A stretch of 64,000 bases of DNA from Thermodesulfobacterium sp. GTDB taxonomy: Bacteria > Desulfobacterota > Thermodesulfobacteria > Thermodesulfobacteriales > Thermodesulfobacteriaceae. This document shows, piece by piece, positions 61,144-64,000 of the stretch. Both the position numbers and the translations under genes were made by a program. Below the pieces are notes generated by a model. It did no database searches. It was given only the letters and a program-made list of their open reading frames with translations, and had not been told where the DNA came from. How positions within the stretch are numbered: the stretch's first letter is position 1; the number at the start of each line of letters is the position of its first letter. The DNA lies in NCBI GenBank assembly GCA_017656385.1, contig JACDNX010000007.1:1-64000 (forward strand). The letters are read 5' to 3'.

Positions 61144-61875
61144 ATGGTTTATCTCTTACCTCACATATTTACTACTCTGAATATTTTTTGTGGATTTTAT
61201 GCTATTATTAGCGTTATAAATGGTGATTTTTGGAAAGCAAGCTGGAGTATATTGTTTGCTATAGTTTTTGATATCTTTGATGGAAGAATAGCAAGATTAT
61301 TTACAACTTCAAGCAATTTTGGATTGGAATACGACTCCTTATGTGATCTTGTATCTTTTGGAGTAGCTCCGTCTCTTCTTATTTATCAATTTTCTCTTAA
61401 AGATTTTAGTAAAATTGGATGGGTAGCAAGTTTTTTATATACTACTTGTGTAGCCTTGAGACTTGCAAGGTTTAATGTAAAAGCTTCTCTGAAAAATAAT
61501 TATTTTGAAGGATTGCCCTCACCTGCAGGAGCAGCTATCTTAGCTTCTTTTGTTCTCTTTTTTTTAAAAACAGATGTCAGCAGTGTTTACAAAAATTGGG
61601 TATTGCTTGGTTTAACATATCTTATTGCTTATTTATTGATTTCTCCCATCCAATACCCTAGTTTTAAAGAAATTAAAATTAAAAAAACACAAGCTTTTTA
61701 TCTTCTAATATTTTTTGTTCTTGGGCTGACAGTAATTGCCTCAAATCCTTCTTTTTATTTAGTTATTATATTTAGTTTTTATGTATTTCTGGGGCCTCTT
61801 CTGTTTTTTAAGAAAAATGGTAAATTTTTGAAAAAATCATTTATAAAAAAAATAAGAAATCAAAAGAAAAATTGA
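61144..61875 (+). CDS. pssA: CDP-diacylglycerol-serine O-phosphatidyltransferase
   Basis: Makes phosphatidylserine from CDP-diacylglycerol and serine. The 243-aa polytopic protein has the CDP-alcohol phosphotransferase motif D-G-x2-A-R-x8-G-x3-D-x3-D, seen as 'DGRIARLFTTSS' followed by 'NFGLEYDSLCDLVSFG'. 'LRLARFNVK' and 'FEGLPSPAGA' are typical of PssA. Downstream is the promoter of the remA-like gene. Confidence 0.95.
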   Translation: MVYLLPHIFTTLNIFCGFYAIISVINGDFWKASWSILFAIVFDIFDGRIARLFTTSSNFGLEYDSLCDLVSFGVAPSLLIYQFSLKDFSKIGWVASFLYTTCVALRLARFNVKASLKNNYFEGLPSPAGAAILASFVLFFLKTDVSSVYKNWVLLGLTYLIAYLLISPIQYPSFKEIKIKKTQAFYLLIFFVLGLTVIASNPSFYLVIIFSFYVFLGPLLFFKKNGKFLKKSFIKKIRNQKKN

Positions 61876-61899
61876 CAAAATAAAAAATTGATTTAAAAT
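61872..61899 (+). promoter_or_regulatory. Promoter of the remA-like gene
   Basis: A perfect TTGACA (61872-61877; its first base overlaps the end of pssA), a 16-nt spacer and TAAAAT (61894-61899) precede a strong AAGGAGGG ribosome site and the ATG at 61958. Confidence 0.65.
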
Positions 61900-61957
61900 T
61901 TTTGTTCAAAACTTGTAAAAATCTTTTAAGATTAAATATATTAGAAGGAGGGAAAAT

Positions 61958-62239
61958 ATGGGGAGTGGATGTAAGCTGTTAAATATCGGTTTTGGGAATT
62001 TTGTAGTAGCTAACAGAATTATAGCTATAGTTAATCCTAATTCAGCACCTATGAAAAGACTTAAAGAAGAGGCAAAAGAAGCTAAGCACCTTATTGATGC
62101 CACTCAAGGGCGTAAAACAAGATCTATTATAATTACTGATAGCAATCATGTTATTCTTTCTGCTATACAGGCTGAAACAGTGGCTCAAAGGCTTGTGAGC
62201 GATAATTTAGAAAGATTTGGAAAGGATGTTGAAGAATAA
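61958..62239 (+). CDS. RemA-like DUF370 protein
   Basis: A 93-aa protein of the RemA/DUF370 family with the characteristic '[19 protein letters not shown]', '[16 protein letters not shown]' and '[20 protein letters not shown]'. In Bacillus RemA is a DNA-binding regulator of matrix and osmolyte genes that forms a histone-like ring. In most bacteria DUF370 is found, as here, just before gmk. Its targets here are unknown. The last 14 nt overlap gmk. Confidence 0.9.
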   Translation: MGSGCKLLNIGFGNFVVANRIIAIVNPNSAPMKRLKEEAKEAKHLIDATQGRKTRSIIITDSNHVILSAIQAETVAQRLVSDNLERFGKDVEE

Positions 62240-62843
62240 ACCCTTAATAATTATCATTACAGGTCCTTCAGGAGCTGGTAAAACTACACTTCTTAAATAT
62301 TTACCTTCTGAAAAATTTTATTTTTCCATTTCCCATACCACGCGTTCTCCACGGAAAGGGGAAATAAATGGAAAAGATTACTATTTTGTAAGCAAAGAAA
62401 AGTTTCTGGAAATGGTTAAAAATGATGAATTTTTAGAATGGGTAGAGGTTTTTGGAACTTTTTATGGAACAGCTAAAAGCGAAATAGAAAAGGCTTTTTC
62501 TCAAAATAAACACTTAATTTTGGATATAGAAGTAATTGGTGCAACTCGTATGAGATCTTATTTTGGTAATTCTGCAGTATTTATATTTGTTCTTCCTCCA
62601 AGTATAGAAGAACTTAAAAAAAGGCTTGAAAAAAGAGGAACAGAAGATGCAAATAAAATTAGAGAACGTATTCAAAGATCAAAAGAAGAGATTAAGTTTG
62701 CAAGCTGGTTTGATTATATCATAATAAATGACGACCTTGAAAAAGCTAAAAATGAACTTTTTTCTATAATTAAAGCTGAAATGTGCAGACCTTTCAGAAA
62801 TACTTATTGGCATGATATTCTAAATTCTATAATTCATGAGTAA
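62226..62843 (+). CDS. gmk: Guanylate kinase
   Basis: Phosphorylates GMP to GDP. The 205-aa protein has the P-loop [14 protein letters not shown], '[20 protein letters not shown]', '[20 protein letters not shown]' and '[14 protein letters not shown]'. I chose the ATG at 62226; the frame is also open from a TTG at 62217. The remA-like gene, gmk and rlmB overlap and form one operon. Confidence 0.95.
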   Translation: MLKNKPLIIIITGPSGAGKTTLLKYLPSEKFYFSISHTTRSPRKGEINGKDYYFVSKEKFLEMVKNDEFLEWVEVFGTFYGTAKSEIEKAFSQNKHLILDIEVIGATRMRSYFGNSAVFIFVLPPSIEELKKRLEKRGTEDANKIRERIQRSKEEIKFASWFDYIIINDDLEKAKNELFSIIKAEMCRPFRNTYWHDILNSIIHE

Positions 62844-63582
62844 AATCATTTATGGAATTAATTCAGTATTAGAGGCTTTGAAATCACATCCAGAACTTGT
62901 GGAAGAAATATGGCTCAATAAAAACACTCTCTCAGGAAGAAAATATCAAATAGTAGAAAAAGCTAAAAAATTGGGAATCCCCTTAAAACTGGTTTCTAAG
63001 CATAGATTTAATCCTCCTAAGATCTCTCCACAGGCAAATACTCAGGGTGTGGTAGCATATTTAAGTGAATTTCTATACGCAAATCTGGAAGATATTGTAA
63101 AAAACTGGGAAAATAAAAAAGAAATACCTCTTGTGCTTATACTTGATGAAGTAGAAGATCCCCAAAATGTGGGGTCTATTATAAGAAGTGCAGATGCAGG
63201 AGGTGTTCACGGTATAGTTATACCTAAATTAAGGGGATGTGACATTAATGAAACAGTAATTAAAGTGTCTTCAGGCTCTGCATTTAATCTTCCTATAGTA
63301 AAGATTAATAATATCAAACATGCCATTTCTTTTTTTAAAGAAATGGGGCTCTGGATAATAGGACTTACTCATAAAGCTGATACTTCTATATATAGTTTGG
63401 ATTTAAAACAACCTGTAGCTATAATAGTGGGGAACGAAGGTAGAGGTATACGGCAAACAATATTAGAAAAATGTGATTTTTTGGTAAAAATTCCAATGAA
63501 AGGGAAAATAGAAAGTTTAAATGTTTCTATAGCTACAGCTGTTACAATTTTTGAAACTTTAAGACAGAGATTTTACATCTAA
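62836..63582 (+). CDS. rlmB: 23S rRNA (guanosine-2'-O-)-methyltransferase RlmB / TrmH family
   Basis: A 248-aa SPOUT methyltransferase, likely methylating G2251 of 23S rRNA. It has an N-terminal substrate-binding domain ('IIYGINSVLEALKSH') and 'LDEVEDPQNVGSIIRSADA' (motif 1). 'IIVGNEGRGI' and 'IPMKGKIESLNVSIATAVTI' form the SAM-binding knot. Overlaps gmk by 8 nt. Followed by a hairpin terminator. Confidence 0.94.
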   Translation: MSKIIYGINSVLEALKSHPELVEEIWLNKNTLSGRKYQIVEKAKKLGIPLKLVSKHRFNPPKISPQANTQGVVAYLSEFLYANLEDIVKNWENKKEIPLVLILDEVEDPQNVGSIIRSADAGGVHGIVIPKLRGCDINETVIKVSSGSAFNLPIVKINNIKHAISFFKEMGLWIIGLTHKADTSIYSLDLKQPVAIIVGNEGRGIRQTILEKCDFLVKIPMKGKIESLNVSIATAVTIFETLRQRFYI

Positions 63583-63585
63583 TTT

Positions 63586-63608
63586 CTTGCAGACTTACAA
63601 TCTGCAAG
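63586..63608. terminator. Rho-independent-type terminator after rlmB
   Basis: An 8-bp perfect stem CTTGCAGA/TCTGCAAG with a 7-nt loop lies 4 nt after the rlmB stop and 11 nt before the convergent gene's stop. The following T-rich run (TTCCTCCTTTTC) is interrupted, so termination may be partial; it may serve both genes. Confidence 0.6.
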
Positions 63609-63618
63609 TTCCTCCTTT

Positions 63619-64000
63619 TCATCCTCCACTCAGATAAATAGCAAGAATTTTCTTTTCTATTTCTGGATTAAAACTTTTTGTTATTTCTGTCTTATAATTT
63701 TTAAGTTTTATGAATTCAGGGATTATGTCTTTTCCTCCTCTTTCTTTTTCCTGTGTATATACATTTATCAGAACAAAATCTCTAAAATTAGTTATTAAGG
63801 CAAAATAGGGTGGGGGACTAAAAAGAACTCTTGCCAGAGCAATTATTCCTCTTTCTGAAATGCTCAAATTTTCTTGAGGCTTATAGTCCACTATAAGTAG
63901 GGTATTGGAATTATTTCTAATTATTAAAGGAATAGAAATTTCAAAGTCCAGTTTTTTATAAGAAAACTTTATTTTTTTTTCTTCTAAGAAGCATTTTTCA
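63619..64000 (-). CDS. HsdR-N-like (PD-(D/E)XK) nuclease-domain protein, N-terminus beyond window
   Basis: The minus-strand frame stays open from the window edge to the stop at 63619 (127 codons seen). The visible part reads 'KKLDFEISIPLIIRN', 'TLLIVDYKPQENLSISERGI', 'LARVLFSPPPYFALITNF' and 'GGKDIIP'. This pattern matches the small standalone 'type I restriction enzyme R N-terminal domain' family. DYK within LIVDYKP is the probable D/E-x-K catalytic pair. An in-frame GTG at 63889-63891 is not likely to be the start because homologous-looking sequence continues upstream. Full domain and partners lie outside the window. Confidence 0.65.
   Translation of the reverse strand, partial: EKCFLEEKKIKFSYKKLDFEISIPLIIRNNSNTLLIVDYKPQENLSISERGIIALARVLFSPPPYFALITNFRDFVLINVYTQEKERGGKDIIPEFIKLKNYKTEITKSFNPEIEKKILAIYLSGG

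Overview
The window is a dense, AT-rich chromosomal stretch (about one third G+C by eye) from a Gram-negative, probably thermophilic anaerobe. The LPS genes (kdsB, waaA, gmhB, a heptosyltransferase, msbA), a TolC-type outer-membrane protein and an outer-membrane-type lipoprotein imply two membranes. A 25-heme cytochrome, a class III tetraheme cytochrome c3, a ResB-type (system II) haem-maturation gene, a RACo-like corrinoid activator, a minimal SufBC pair and NikR fit a sulfate- or metal-reducing lineage. The best guess is Thermodesulfobacteriota, near Thermodesulfobacterium or Caldimicrobium. This is inferred from gene content; there is no rRNA in the window.

Layout. 1-9243, minus strand: an edge-truncated tolC-like gene with its own promoter and operator-like palindrome. 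Upstream of it is a long translation operon, infB-DUF503-rbfA-nrnA-truB, running into three membrane-protein genes. 9364-12460, plus: kdsB, a MEMO-family gene, gltX and tRNA-Pro. 12586-13746, plus: an MntA/HepT toxin-antitoxin pair coupled to an unknown third gene. 13757-16231: a CHASE4-GGDEF diguanylate cyclase diverging from an atypical archaemetzincin. 16417-20162, plus: a respiratory operon of 25-heme cytochrome c, cytochrome b and cytochrome c3, closed by a bidirectional terminator. 20226-29950: a small Cys/His protein, trpS, ligA, resB, a strongly promoted Arg-rich small protein, an ABC exporter pair, lepA, lepB and a small membrane protein. 29959-37453: a double PhoU protein, a TtuA-like tRNA thiolase with a degenerate rhodanese-like tail, a lipoprotein, pcm, a LOG-like gene, an RsuA/RluB-type pseudouridine synthase, a CDF transporter, a second ABC pair and tRNA-Ser.

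37510-49227: waaA, pgeF-like, rdgB, rph, an SPL-like radical SAM gene and asd on minus; nikR on plus; then rnr, a monoheme cytochrome, hisC and a SufBC pair on minus. 49497-55458, plus: pnp, purine nucleoside phosphorylase, rng, gmhB and heptosyltransferase. 55477-58080, minus: msbA and htpX. 58180-58494 is the decayed remnant of a DUF89/ARMT1-like gene, the only long stretch without an intact gene. 58619-63582, plus: RACo-like activator, psd, pssA, remA-like, gmk and rlmB. The window ends inside an HsdR-N-like nuclease domain.

Themes. Most genes are housekeeping, packed with 1-30 nt overlaps. Four RNA-decay enzymes (rnr, pnp, rng, rph) and envelope genes are scattered among them. The accessory parts most worth attention are the cytochrome operon with recently duplicated four-heme modules, the toxin-antitoxin locus with its extra gene, the thiolase/rhodanese fusion, the unknown small proteins and the DUF89 pseudogene. 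Repeated promoters of the form TTGACA-N16/17-TAnAnT indicate a standard sigma-70-type consensus. I found no CRISPR array, insertion sequence or prophage.
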